Below are positions 6,274 to 13,050 of a DNA stretch of 16,895 bases, one piece after another. A program made the translations under genes and the position numbers. Origin of the DNA: an uncultured Collinsella sp. (lineage in GTDB: Bacteria; Actinomycetota; Coriobacteriia; Coriobacteriales; Coriobacteriaceae); NCBI GenBank assembly GCA_958423535.1, contig CATZRJ010000037.1:1-16895 (forward strand), given 5' to 3'. The notes below the pieces were generated by a model that saw only the letters and a list, made by a program, of their open reading frames with translations, was not told where the DNA came from and ran no database searches. Positions within the stretch are counted from its first letter, which is position 1, and each line of letters begins with the position of its first letter.

Positions 6274-6283
6274 GGAAATTTGA

Positions 6284-6727
6284 ATGGTTGGCTTTATTCT
6301 TACCGGTCATGGACAGTTCGCACCCGGCCTAGCTAGCGCTATCGCTATGGTTGCCGGCGACCAGCCCGCTTTTACCGTCGTTCCTTTTGAGGGCGACCAG
6401 GCTGCTTCCTACGGTGAGGATCTCCGCGCCGCTATTACCGCCATGCGCGAGGAGTGCGATGGCGTGCTCGTCTTTACCGACCTGCTTGGCGGCACCCCGT
6501 TCAACCAGTCGATGATGATTGCCCAGGATGTCGACAACGTCGAGGTTCTGACTGGCACCAACCTTCCCATGGTTATTGAGCTTCTGTTCCTCCGCGGCAA
6601 TGCCACGCTCGCCGAGCTTGGCGAGCAGGCCGTGACCGTTGGCCAGACGGGCGTCACCGCCCAGACGGTCGCATCCGTTGCCGGCTCCGAGGAAGAGGAT
6701 ATCTTCGGCGACGAGGACGGCATCTAA
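6284..6727 (+). CDS. PTS mannose-family EIIA (AgaF/ManX-A type)
   Basis: A 147-residue cytoplasmic EIIA of the mannose/fructose/sorbose PTS family, the usual domain size. It takes phosphate from HPr on the active-site histidine, visible as His9 in FILTGHGQFA (4-13), and passes it to EIIB. The second family motif, VLVFTDLLGGTPFNQSM (61-77), is intact. An acidic tail (SEEEDIFGDEDG) follows. It begins the PTS operon, about 150 nt downstream of the possible promoter and GntR-type site, and its stop codon overlaps the start of the YajC-like gene by one base (TAATG), which suggests coupled translation. Sugar specificity cannot be read from EIIA; the adjacent Aga-type genes point to an N-acetylated or free amino sugar. 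Confidence 0.95.
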   Translation: MVGFILTGHGQFAPGLASAIAMVAGDQPAFTVVPFEGDQAASYGEDLRAAITAMREECDGVLVFTDLLGGTPFNQSMMIAQDVDNVEVLTGTNLPMVIELLFLRGNATLAELGEQAVTVGQTGVTAQTVASVAGSEEEDIFGDEDGI

Positions 6728-7008
6728 TGGCCGATTTCGGAGCCAACGTCCTGAGCTCCTCGGTCGCCCTTTTAGGCCTGCTTGTCATCATGGGCTTGAT
6801 TTACACCATCTGGTCGCAAATCAACATGAAGAAGAAGCAGAAGTACTTCAAGGAGCTGCACACCGAGCTCAAGCCGGGTCAAGAGGTTCTTTTCGCCGGC
6901 GGTATCTACGGAACCGTCAAAGGCATCGAAGGCGAGAAGGTCCAGATCAAAGTCCGATCCGGAGCCGTCGTAGATGTTTCGCGTTACGCGATTCAGGAGA
7001 TCAAGTAA
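6727..7008 (+). CDS. YajC-like membrane protein encoded inside the PTS operon
   Basis: A 93-residue protein with the YajC architecture: one N-terminal helix (about residues 12-29, VALLGLLVIMGLIYTIWS), a basic stretch (MKKKQKYFKEL) and a small beta domain with the hallmark LKPGQEVLFAGGIYGTVKGI (48-67). YajC is an accessory subunit of the SecDF-YajC complex. Here, however, the gene lies between EIIA and EIIB with a one-base overlap, and neither secD nor secF is nearby. A YajC homologue also accompanies a mannose-family PTS in the pneumococcal hyaluronate utilisation locus, so this appears to be a PTS-associated branch. Its role there is unknown to me; helping to assemble or stabilise the EIIC/EIID membrane complex is a guess. 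Confidence 0.88.
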   Translation: MADFGANVLSSSVALLGLLVIMGLIYTIWSQINMKKKQKYFKELHTELKPGQEVLFAGGIYGTVKGIEGEKVQIKVRSGAVVDVSRYAIQEIK

Positions 7009-7044
7009 CTGTCGTCAGCAAATAACGAAAGGAAGCTGATCAAC

Positions 7045-7527
7045 ATGGCAGAACCCAACATTCTTCTTACCCGCATCGATAACCGACTGGTTCATGGTCA
7101 GGTTGCCACCCAGTGGAACTCCACCCTGGGCTCCAACCTCATCCTCGTCGCCAACGACGACGTGGCGTCCAACACCATGCGCCAGAACCTCATGAAGATG
7201 GCCGCTCCCGCCGGCGTCGCTACGCGTTTCTTCTCTCTGCAGAAGACCATCGACGTCATTGGCAAGGCGAGCCCGCGCCAGAAGATCTTCATCGTGGCCG
7301 AAACACCGGAAGACGTGCTTACGCTCGTCAAGGGCGGTGTGCCTATAAAGAAGGTAAACATCGGCAACATGCACATGTCGGAAGGAAAGCGCCAAGTCGC
7401 CACCTCCGTCGCAGTTAACGACGAGGATGTCGCTGCGTTTAAAGAGCTGCAGGAATTGGGGGTGGAGTTGGAGATCAGGCGCGTTCCGAGCACGCCTGTT
7501 GAGGACACGAGCAAGCTCTTCTCGTAA
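7045..7527 (+). CDS. PTS mannose-family EIIB (AgaV/AgaB type)
   Basis: A 160-residue EIIB, normal length. It accepts phosphate from EIIA on a histidine and passes it to the incoming sugar. The active-site motif is RIDNRLVHGQVATQW (10-24) with phospho-His17. The mid-protein segment VPIKKVNIGNMHMSEGKRQV (99-118) is also typical of this family. GAAAGGAAG lies 9 nt before the ATG. The gene follows the YajC-like gene by 36 nt and is separated from EIIC by 90 nt containing a small hairpin. It resembles the galactosamine/GalNAc EIIB proteins at least as well as mannose ones, but specificity is set mainly by EIIC/EIID and remains inferred from context. Confidence 0.94.
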   Translation: MAEPNILLTRIDNRLVHGQVATQWNSTLGSNLILVANDDVASNTMRQNLMKMAAPAGVATRFFSLQKTIDVIGKASPRQKIFIVAETPEDVLTLVKGGVPIKKVNIGNMHMSEGKRQVATSVAVNDEDVAAFKELQELGVELEIRRVPSTPVEDTSKLFS

Positions 7528-7544
7528 TCCTCGTGATCCACGTT

Positions 7545-7564
7545 GTCAGGAGTGAAACCCTGAC
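7545..7564 (+). other. Intercistronic hairpin between EIIB and EIIC
   Basis: GTCAGG (7545-7550) pairs with CCTGAC (7559-7564) across an 8-nt loop. No T-run follows. It may tune mRNA processing or stability between the cytoplasmic and membrane subunits; short stems of this kind also arise by chance. Confidence 0.3.
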
Positions 7565-7617
7565 GTTCTGTACGTGAAATCCAAAGTGCGTACATACATT
7601 TTGAAAGGAGGAGCAAG

Positions 7618-8418
7618 ATGGAATACTCGATCATCCAGATCGCTCTGGTCTTCGTCGTCACGTTCATCGCGGCAATCGACCAGTTTGACTTCCTCGAGTC
7701 TCTCTATCAGCCCATCGTCACCGGCGCCGTCATCGGTCTTATCCTTGGCGACCTCAACACCGGTCTTCTCGTGGGTGGTACCTATCAGCTCATGACGATC
7801 GGCAACATGCCGATCGGAGGCGCTCAGCCGCCTAACGCCGTCATCGGCGGCATCATGGCAGCCATTCTCGCTATCGCCACGGGCCTCGAGCCCAACGCGG
7901 CAGTCGGCCTCGCCATTCCGTTCGCTCTGCTTGGCCAGCTTGGCGTTACCCTGGTCTTCACGCTTATGTCCCCGCTTATGTCCACGGCCGATAACATGGC
8001 TCACAACGCGGACACCAAGGGCATCGAACGCCTGAACTACTTCGCCATGGCTCTGCTCGGCCTGATCTTCGCTGTCGTCGTCACCCTGTTCTTCATCGCT
8101 GGCGCTACCATCGGTCAGACCATCGCTTCTGCCATCCCGACTTGGCTGCAGACCGGTCTGTCCGCTGCAGGCGGCATGATGCGCTTCGTCGGCTTCGCCG
8201 TCCTGCTCAAGGTTATGATGAACCGCGATATGTGGGGCTTCTTCCTCATGGGCTTTGGCCTCGCGCTCATCACCGTTGCCAACGATTCGCTGGCAACCCC
8301 TGCTCTGCTCATCCTCGCTCTCATCGGCTTCGGCATCGCTTTCTGGGACTTCCAGCAGCAGACCGAGCTGAAGGGTGCAGCTGTTTCTGACGGAGGTGAC
8401 TTCGAAGATGGCATCTAA
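7618..8418 (+). CDS. PTS mannose-family EIIC (AgaW/AgaC type)
   Basis: A 266-residue membrane permease subunit, normal length, forming the sugar channel together with EIID. Multiple hydrophobic segments are present, and the EIIC signature is clear: QPIVTGAVIGLILGDLNTG (31-49) followed by GGTYQLMTIGNMPIGGAQPP (53-72). A strong RBS, AAAGGAGG (7604-7611), precedes the ATG by 6 nt. The last 11 nt overlap the EIID start, so the two membrane subunits are translationally coupled. The segment QLMTIGNMPIGGAQPPNAV resembles GalNAc/galactosamine-type permeases, but I would not assign the substrate from it alone. Confidence 0.95.
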   Translation: MEYSIIQIALVFVVTFIAAIDQFDFLESLYQPIVTGAVIGLILGDLNTGLLVGGTYQLMTIGNMPIGGAQPPNAVIGGIMAAILAIATGLEPNAAVGLAIPFALLGQLGVTLVFTLMSPLMSTADNMAHNADTKGIERLNYFAMALLGLIFAVVVTLFFIAGATIGQTIASAIPTWLQTGLSAAGGMMRFVGFAVLLKVMMNRDMWGFFLMGFGLALITVANDSLATPALLILALIGFGIAFWDFQQQTELKGAAVSDGGDFEDGI

Positions 8419-9490
8419 TGAGTATGTGATCCCGGAGCACTACGAGGATCTCACTCCTGCTCCGCAGCTCGACCAGAAGACCCTCAACAAGATGGCTTGG
8501 CGCTCCTGCTTCCTGCAGGCATCGTTCAACTACGAGCGCATGCAGGCCGCTGGCTGGCTCTACTCCATCATCCCCGGTCTGGAGAAGATCCACACCAACA
8601 AGAACGACCTCGCGGCTTCCATGAGCCACAACCTGGAGTTCTTCAACACCCACCCGTTCCTTGTCACCTTTGTTATGGGCATCGTGCTTTCGCTCGAGCA
8701 GAACAAGGTTGACATCCCCACGATCCGCGCCGTCCGCGTCGCCGCAATGGGCCCGCTCGGTGGTATCGGTGACGCCCTGTTCTGGCTGACGCTCGTGCCT
8801 ATCACGGCCGGCATCACCTCCAACATGGCCATCAACGGCAACGCCGCTGCACCGATCATCTTCCTGGTGATCTTCAACGTCGTCCAGTTCGCTCTGCGCT
8901 TCTGGCTCATGAACTGGTCCTACAAGCTTGGCACCAGCGCTATTGACGCTCTGACCGCCAACATGCAGGCCTTCACGCGTGCCGCTTCCATCATGGGCGT
9001 CTTCGTCGTCGGTTGCCTGGTCGTCACCATGGGTGGCACCCAGATCAACCTCCAGATCCCCAACGGCACCACCCGTGGCCTCTCCGCTACTACCGTGATC
9101 GTCTCCGAGAAGGAGGCCGAGAACTTCACCGGTATGGAGGGCATCGATACCGAGACCGCTGAGGCCGGTACCATCGCCATGACCGATAAGGACGGCAACG
9201 CCCTTACCGCTTCCGATGCCGACGGCAACGCTGTCGAGTGCGGCGTCACCGATTTGGGTAACGGCATGGAGTCCGTGACCTACGGCACCGTTACCGAGGA
9301 TCCGGTCAACTTCTCTGTTGCCGACACCCTCAACACCATCGTCCCGAAGCTCGTCCCGCTTATGCTTACGCTGCTGCTTTACTACATGTTCGCTAAGCAC
9401 AGCTGGACCCCGACCAAGGGCATTCTCCTGCTCTTCGTCCTTGGCATCCTGGGCGCTGGCCCGCTTGGTCTCTGGCCGAGCATCTGGTAA
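8408..9490 (+). CDS. PTS mannose-family EIID with an enlarged extracytoplasmic insertion
   Basis: A 360-residue membrane subunit of the mannose-family PTS. Family members usually have roughly 270-310 residues. The family core is present: LNKMAWRSCFLQASFNYERMQAAGW (26-50 region), the signature MGPLGGIGDALFW (114-126) and the C-terminal helices LVPLMLTLLLYYMF (315-328) and ILLLFVLGILGAGPLG (339-354). Between the helix ending near 209 and the one starting near 311 is a hydrophilic stretch of about 90-100 residues, larger than usual, containing two D-x-DGNA units (260-265, 270-275). I chose the ATG at 8408 because GGAGGTGA (8392-8399) sits 8 nt upstream. An upstream in-frame start at 8375 lies inside EIIC and precedes that RBS. 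Confidence 0.93.
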   Translation: MASNEYVIPEHYEDLTPAPQLDQKTLNKMAWRSCFLQASFNYERMQAAGWLYSIIPGLEKIHTNKNDLAASMSHNLEFFNTHPFLVTFVMGIVLSLEQNKVDIPTIRAVRVAAMGPLGGIGDALFWLTLVPITAGITSNMAINGNAAAPIIFLVIFNVVQFALRFWLMNWSYKLGTSAIDALTANMQAFTRAASIMGVFVVGCLVVTMGGTQINLQIPNGTTRGLSATTVIVSEKEAENFTGMEGIDTETAEAGTIAMTDKDGNALTASDADGNAVECGVTDLGNGMESVTYGTVTEDPVNFSVADTLNTIVPKLVPLMLTLLLYYMFAKHSWTPTKGILLLFVLGILGAGPLGLWPSIW

Positions 9491-9503
9491 GGCTCTAGCT
9501 TGA

Positions 9504-9532
9504 GGGGTGTGTCCCTACGCGGCTCACACCCC
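9504..9532 (+). other. Hairpin directly after EIID
   Basis: GGGGTGTG (9504-9511) pairs with CACACCCC (9525-9532), a perfect 8-bp stem with a 13-nt loop and no T-run. It precedes the stronger terminator at 9557-9590 and may protect the 3' end or act as a first pause. Confidence 0.45.
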
Positions 9533-9556
9533 GACCCCTTAAGCCATGTGTATGTT

Positions 9557-9590
9557 AAAAGCCGCGTGCTCGAAAGAGCGCGCGGCTTTT
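9557..9590 (+). terminator. Strong intrinsic terminator of the PTS operon
   Basis: AAAAGCCGCG (9557-9566) pairs with CGCGGCTTTT (9581-9590). The stem continues inward through a T-G wobble and GCTC/GAGC to a GAAA tetraloop (9572-9575), and a TTTTGTTTTC tract follows. This is the clearest terminator in the window and separates the PTS operon from the GntR gene. Confidence 0.9.
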
Positions 9591-9675
9591 GTTTTCTTAA
9601 TGATTCGGGTGTGGCAGACAGATAATGCATAACACCCTAGGTAGTTAGCCGAATTCGAGCAAAAGGGAGGATAGG

Positions 9676-10407
9676 ATGGCGATCGGAGCGCGTAAGCAAC
9701 CGCTGTACGATCAGCTGGTCGATATTCTGACCGAAAAGATTGACCATGAATATCGCGCCGGTGACATGATTCCTTCCGAGCGCGAACTTTCGGAGCGCTA
9801 TGGTCTCTCGCGCACTACGGTACGCCTGGCTCTGCAGGAACTGGAGCGTTTAGGACTGGTGGTTCGGCAGCACGGTCGCGGTACCTTTGTGACCGACCGT
9901 TCGGCAAAAGCAACCAATCTTATGCAGTCCTACAGCTTTACCGAGCAGATGCGCGCGATGGGTCGAGAACCCGAGACCACGATTCTCGAGTTTTGCGAGA
10001 TGGAGGCCGATAAGAATCTGGCCGAGCATATGGGATTGCGCATCGGTGATCGCATTTTTAAGCTCAAGCGCCTTCGTTCTGCTGACAACATGCCCATGAT
10101 GGTCGAACGCAGCTATCTACCGGTTCGTCAATTTCTGTCCCTAAAGCGACCGCTGCTGGAGCGTAAGCCGCTTTACGATGTGATTGAGCAGGACTTTCAG
10201 CAAAAGATTCGCGTGGCCGAAGAGGAGTTCTATGCGAGCATAGCCCGTCCCACCGATGCCCACCTTTTGGGAATTGTCGAGGGCTCGCCTGTGCTCGATT
10301 TGGTCAGGACTACGTATAACGAGTCAAACGAGGTAGTGGAGTACACACTCTCGGTTGCTCGTGCCGATCAGTTTAAATACAAGGTTTACCACCAGCGCAG
10401 TAACTAG
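9676..10407 (+). CDS. GntR-family (HutC/UTRA) transcriptional regulator of the amino-sugar locus
   Basis: A 243-residue GntR regulator. Residues 8-72 are the winged helix (PLYDQLVDILTEKI, then IPSERELSERYGLSRTTVRLALQEL with the recognition helix near 45-54, and the wing GRGTFV at 67-72). Residues from about 92 to 238 form a UTRA effector domain (RIFKLKRLRSADNMPMMVERSYLP; a C-terminal VEYTLSVARAD segment), which in NagR/DasR-type proteins binds phosphorylated amino sugars. An AAGGGAGG RBS precedes the ATG. It lies between the PTS operon and agaS, and the same 13-bp site occurs upstream of both, so I infer it represses both units and responds to a 6-phosphate of the transported sugar. Confidence 0.92.
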   Translation: MAIGARKQPLYDQLVDILTEKIDHEYRAGDMIPSERELSERYGLSRTTVRLALQELERLGLVVRQHGRGTFVTDRSAKATNLMQSYSFTEQMRAMGREPETTILEFCEMEADKNLAEHMGLRIGDRIFKLKRLRSADNMPMMVERSYLPVRQFLSLKRPLLERKPLYDVIEQDFQQKIRVAEEEFYASIARPTDAHLLGIVEGSPVLDLVRTTYNESNEVVEYTLSVARADQFKYKVYHQRSN

Positions 10408-10446
10408 TGCTCGCATCGTTTCCATATGGTGATTCTTTGCATTTAA

Positions 10447-10460
10447 CTGGTTACTACCAG
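10447..10460. promoter_or_regulatory. GntR-family operator candidate in the agaS promoter
   Basis: CTGGT-TACT-ACCAG is a perfect inverted repeat with 5-bp arms. Bases 10448-10460 are identical to 6155-6167 upstream of the PTS operon. It lies 16 nt upstream of a consensus -10 box, covering the -35 region, where a bound repressor would block RNA polymerase. Confidence 0.65.
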
Positions 10461-10476
10461 ATAACCAACCGAAGTG

Positions 10477-10482
10477 TATAAT
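10477..10482 (+). promoter_or_regulatory. -10 element of the agaS promoter
   Basis: TATAAT, a full consensus -10 hexamer, lies 40 nt before the agaS start. No good -35 hexamer stands 16-18 nt upstream, because that position is occupied by the right half of the GntR-type palindrome. Confidence 0.6.
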
Positions 10483-10521
10483 TGCACGTCAGAGGATTAC
10501 TTCTAGAGAGAGGTATTAAAA

Positions 10522-11688
10522 ATGTTCGAGAAGAGTGTCGAGGAGCTCACCGAGCTCGGCGCCCAGATCACCACGGCCGAGATTGCTCAGCAGCCCGAGC
10601 TTTGGCGTGATACGCTCAACATCTATCGCGAGAACAAGGAGGCCATCGAGGCCTTCCTGGCCGAGGCTCGCGCTATGGGTGAGGGTCGTCTGTCCGTTGT
10701 CTTCACCGGTGCCGGTACGTCCGACTACGTTGGCGATACCTGCGCCCCGTACCTGCGTCACGCTGGCAACACTGATCTCTACGACTTTAAGCCCATCGCC
10801 ACGACCGACATCGTGAGCGCCCCGCGCGACTTCCTGCGCGCCGAGGATCCCACGCTCGTGGTTTCCTTTGCCCGCTCTGGCAACAGCCCCGAGAGCCTTG
10901 CCGCCGTTGCCGTTGCCAAGGAGCTCGTCCACAACGTCAAGTTCCTCAACATCACCTGCGCTCCCGAGGGCAAGCTCGCCGTCGAGTCTGCCGATGATCC
11001 CAACGCGCTGACGCTGCTCATTCCGCGCGCCAACGACAAGGGCTTCGCCATGACCGGTTCTTATTCCTGCATGACCCTGCTCTCTACCCTTATTTTCGAC
11101 ACTGCCTCTGATGAGCAGAAGGCCGAGTGGGTCGAGACGATTGCCAAGATGGGCGAGGAGGTCATCTCCCGTGAGCCCGAGATCGCCGATTACCTGGCTG
11201 GCGACTTCAACCGCGTGACCTACTTGGGTTCTGGCTCCTTCGGTGGCCTTGCCCAGGAGAGCCAGCTCAAGATCCTTGAGCTCGCTCACGGTCTGGTCGC
11301 TACTTCCTACGACACCTCCATGGGCTATCGTCACGGACCTAAGTCCTTCGTCGACGATAAGACGCTCGTCTTCGTGTTCGTCAACAACGACGCCTACACC
11401 CGTCAGTACGACATCGACATCCTCAACGAGATCGGTGGCGACGAGATCGCTCAGCACACCATCGCCGTTCAGCAGGAAGGTGCCACCGTCTATGAGGGTG
11501 AGTCCTTCACCTTTAAGGGCTACGAGGCACTTCCCGAGGGCTACCTTGCTCTGCCGTTCGTGATGTTTGCCCAGGCTATCAGCCTGCTCAACTCCGTGCG
11601 CGTGGGCAACACGCCCGATACGCCGAGCCCCACCGGCACGGTCAACCGCGTGGTTAAGGGCGTGACGATTCACCCCTTCACCGCTTAA
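10522..11688 (+). CDS. agaS: AgaS-type SIS-domain sugar isomerase/deaminase
   Basis: A 388-residue double-SIS protein of the AgaS family, full length. AgaS converts galactosamine-6-phosphate to tagatose-6-phosphate and ammonia in the GalNAc/galactosamine pathway. Seen features: an N-terminal segment typical of AgaS (ITTAEIAQQPELW, 16-28), the first SIS domain with FTGAGTSDYVG (61-71) and the phosphosugar-binding SFARSGNSPES (115-125), and the second SIS domain with YLGSGSFGGLAQESQLKILE followed by MGYRHGPKS. The gene has its own promoter with a GntR-type operator and ends in a strong terminator, so it can be transcribed alone. Glucosamine-type deaminase activity is less likely given the AgaS-specific N-terminus and the LacC-like kinase downstream. 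Confidence 0.9.
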   Translation: MFEKSVEELTELGAQITTAEIAQQPELWRDTLNIYRENKEAIEAFLAEARAMGEGRLSVVFTGAGTSDYVGDTCAPYLRHAGNTDLYDFKPIATTDIVSAPRDFLRAEDPTLVVSFARSGNSPESLAAVAVAKELVHNVKFLNITCAPEGKLAVESADDPNALTLLIPRANDKGFAMTGSYSCMTLLSTLIFDTASDEQKAEWVETIAKMGEEVISREPEIADYLAGDFNRVTYLGSGSFGGLAQESQLKILELAHGLVATSYDTSMGYRHGPKSFVDDKTLVFVFVNNDAYTRQYDIDILNEIGGDEIAQHTIAVQQEGATVYEGESFTFKGYEALPEGYLALPFVMFAQAISLLNSVRVGNTPDTPSPTGTVNRVVKGVTIHPFTA

Positions 11689-11706
11689 TCGCGTCCCCCT
11701 GTAAGG

Positions 11707-11738
11707 GCGCCCGTCCGCTCATAACGGCGGGCGGGCGC
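11707..11738 (+). terminator. Terminator of agaS
   Basis: GCGCCCGTCCGC (11707-11718) pairs with GCGGGCGGGCGC (11727-11738), with a single T-G wobble, across an 8-nt loop; TTTTTGTTTT follows. The strong GC-rich stem and T-tract make this a reliable intrinsic terminator. Confidence 0.9.
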
Positions 11739-11805
11739 TTTTTGTTTTACGTGAGCTGGGTATAAGCATCACTACAGTCAACTGCTTTAGAAGCAAGGAG
11801 TGCAT

Positions 11806-12975
11806 ATGAGCACGTACGCAATTAAGGCTGACAAGTTCTTCTTGCCGGCAGGCCCGCAACTGGGCGGCTATCTTATGGTCGAGGATGGCGTCTTTGGCGC
11901 CTGGCAGGCCGACGAGCCCTCTTGCGAGATTAAGGACTACACGGGATCGTGGATCGCACCGGGTATGGTCGATACTCACATCCATGGCTTCTACAACCAC
12001 TCAACTACCGATAACGATCCCGAGGGCATCGATATCAGCTCGACCGAGCTCGCCCGTCGCGGCACCACCAGCTGGCTGCCCACGACGTTCACCGATGGCG
12101 TCGAGCAGATCAAGGACGCCTGCGCCGCCATCGCTCAGGCGGACGAGGGTCGCGGCCCCGACTTCTGCGGTGCTCGCATTCAGGGCATCTACCTGGAGGG
12201 CCCCTTCTTTACCATGAAGCACGTGGGCGCGCAGAACCCCGCTTACCTGATCGATCCCTCCGAGGAGATCTTTGATCAGTGGCAGGAGGCTGCGGGTGGT
12301 CGCATCGTCAAGAGCGCCATGGCGGCCGAGCGCGACGGTGCCGCTGCTTATGCGGCTGCTCTGAATGCCAAGGGTGTGGTGACCAGCATCGGTCACTCCG
12401 ACGCCACCTACGATGAGTGCATCGCCGCCATCAACGCCGGTGCCAGCTGCTTTACGCATACCTATAACGGTCAGCGCGGGCTGCATCACCGTGAGCCCGG
12501 TGTCGTGGGCGCTGCCATGTCCACGCCCGAGACCTACGCCGAGATCATCTGTGACGGCAAGCACGTTAACCCTGCCGCCATCAAGGCACTGCTGCAGGCA
12601 AAGGGCTGGCAACACACGGTGCTCATCACTGACTGCCTGGGCTGCGGCGGCATGCCCGAGGGCAGCTACACCAGTGGTGGCATGGACGTCATCATGAAGG
12701 ACAACCTGTGCTGGCTCGCCGACGGCAAGAGCATTGCCGGCTCGGTGCTCACGCTTGCCCAGGGCGTCAAGAACATCGTTGACTGGGGCATCGCCAGCGC
12801 CGATATCGCCATTCGCATGGCAACCGAGGTGCCGGCACGCTCCGCGCACATCGAGGATAAGTGCGGCAGCATCATGCCGGGTCGCGACGCCGACTTTGTC
12901 GTGTTCGACCATGAGCTTACCCTCGTCGAGACGTATGTTGGCGGCCAGAGCGTCGGCAACGCCTTTACCGAGTAA
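11806..12975 (+). CDS. nagA: N-acetylglucosamine/galactosamine-6-phosphate deacetylase
   Basis: A 389-residue amidohydrolase of the NagA/AgaA family, normal length. It removes acetate from GlcNAc-6-P or GalNAc-6-P in the cytoplasm. Metal and catalytic residues are in place: HIH in GMVDTHIHG (His58, His60), Glu131 in YLEGPFF, His197 in SIGHSDATYDE, His218 in CFTHTYNG, and the catalytic Asp276 in LITDCLGCGG. The HREPG motif (228-232) is also present. I start at the ATG at 11806, because AAGGAG (11795-11800) precedes it; the alternative GTG at 11800 overlaps that RBS. Next to agaS and a LacC-like kinase it may in fact be the GalNAc-specific enzyme (AgaA). A second, broken copy of its 3' end lies at 15702-15833. 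Confidence 0.92.
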   Translation: MSTYAIKADKFFLPAGPQLGGYLMVEDGVFGAWQADEPSCEIKDYTGSWIAPGMVDTHIHGFYNHSTTDNDPEGIDISSTELARRGTTSWLPTTFTDGVEQIKDACAAIAQADEGRGPDFCGARIQGIYLEGPFFTMKHVGAQNPAYLIDPSEEIFDQWQEAAGGRIVKSAMAAERDGAAAYAAALNAKGVVTSIGHSDATYDECIAAINAGASCFTHTYNGQRGLHHREPGVVGAAMSTPETYAEIICDGKHVNPAAIKALLQAKGWQHTVLITDCLGCGGMPEGSYTSGGMDVIMKDNLCWLADGKSIAGSVLTLAQGVKNIVDWGIASADIAIRMATEVPARSAHIEDKCGSIMPGRDADFVVFDHELTLVETYVGGQSVGNAFTE

Positions 12976-12987
12976 CGATAGAAAAAG

Positions 12988-13019
12988 ACGGCGGGCCCGA
13001 ATCTGCTCGGACCCGCCGT
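12988..13019 (-). terminator. Terminator between the convergent deacetylase and flavodoxin genes
   Basis: ACGGCGGGCCCGA (12988-13000) pairs with TCGGACCCGCCGT (13007-13019), with one mismatch. On the - strand the stem is followed by CTTTTTC, so it is best oriented to stop the flavodoxin transcript; it may also act on the + strand deacetylase mRNA, but without a T-run. Confidence 0.75.
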
Positions 13020-13050
13020 ATGGGTTAAACGCTCAAAAGCACCTTCACAG

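Larger units (their letters stand above)
5609..6283. promoter_or_regulatory. Non-coding, operator-dense control region between divergent units
   Basis: About 675 bp with no credible gene, lower in GC than the flanking genes. It holds: a palindrome TGAGCTA-T-TAGCTCA (5677-5691); a tandem TTCCCGTGAT (5742-5751, 5754-5763); CG-centred LacI/CcpA-like palindromes (5810-5824, 6011-6021); an exact 16-bp direct repeat, ACCGGTAAACGGTCGA (5829-5844, 6047-6062); the inverted repeats CGACCG-5-CGGTCG (6045-6061) and CACCG-4-CGGTG (6068-6081); tandem AACTGGT units (5871-5890); a GntR-type site (6154-6167); and a hairpin over the EIIA ribosome binding site. A TATAGT at 6132-6137 may be the -10 box of the PTS promoter, but I see no good -35. 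The density suggests several regulators act here. Confidence 0.65.

Noticed and set aside
6100..6283. Sigma-54 type promoter, as seen before some mannose-family PTS operons
   Set aside because: No TGGCAC-N5-TTGC-like pair is present and no LevR-type activator is encoded nearby.
8321..9400. Long - strand open frame opposite EIID
   Set aside because: Antisense of an unmistakable EIID gene; high-GC codon bias keeps the opposite frame open.
11800..11805. GTG start for the deacetylase two codons upstream
   Set aside because: It overlaps the AAGGAG ribosome binding site that serves the ATG at 11806.
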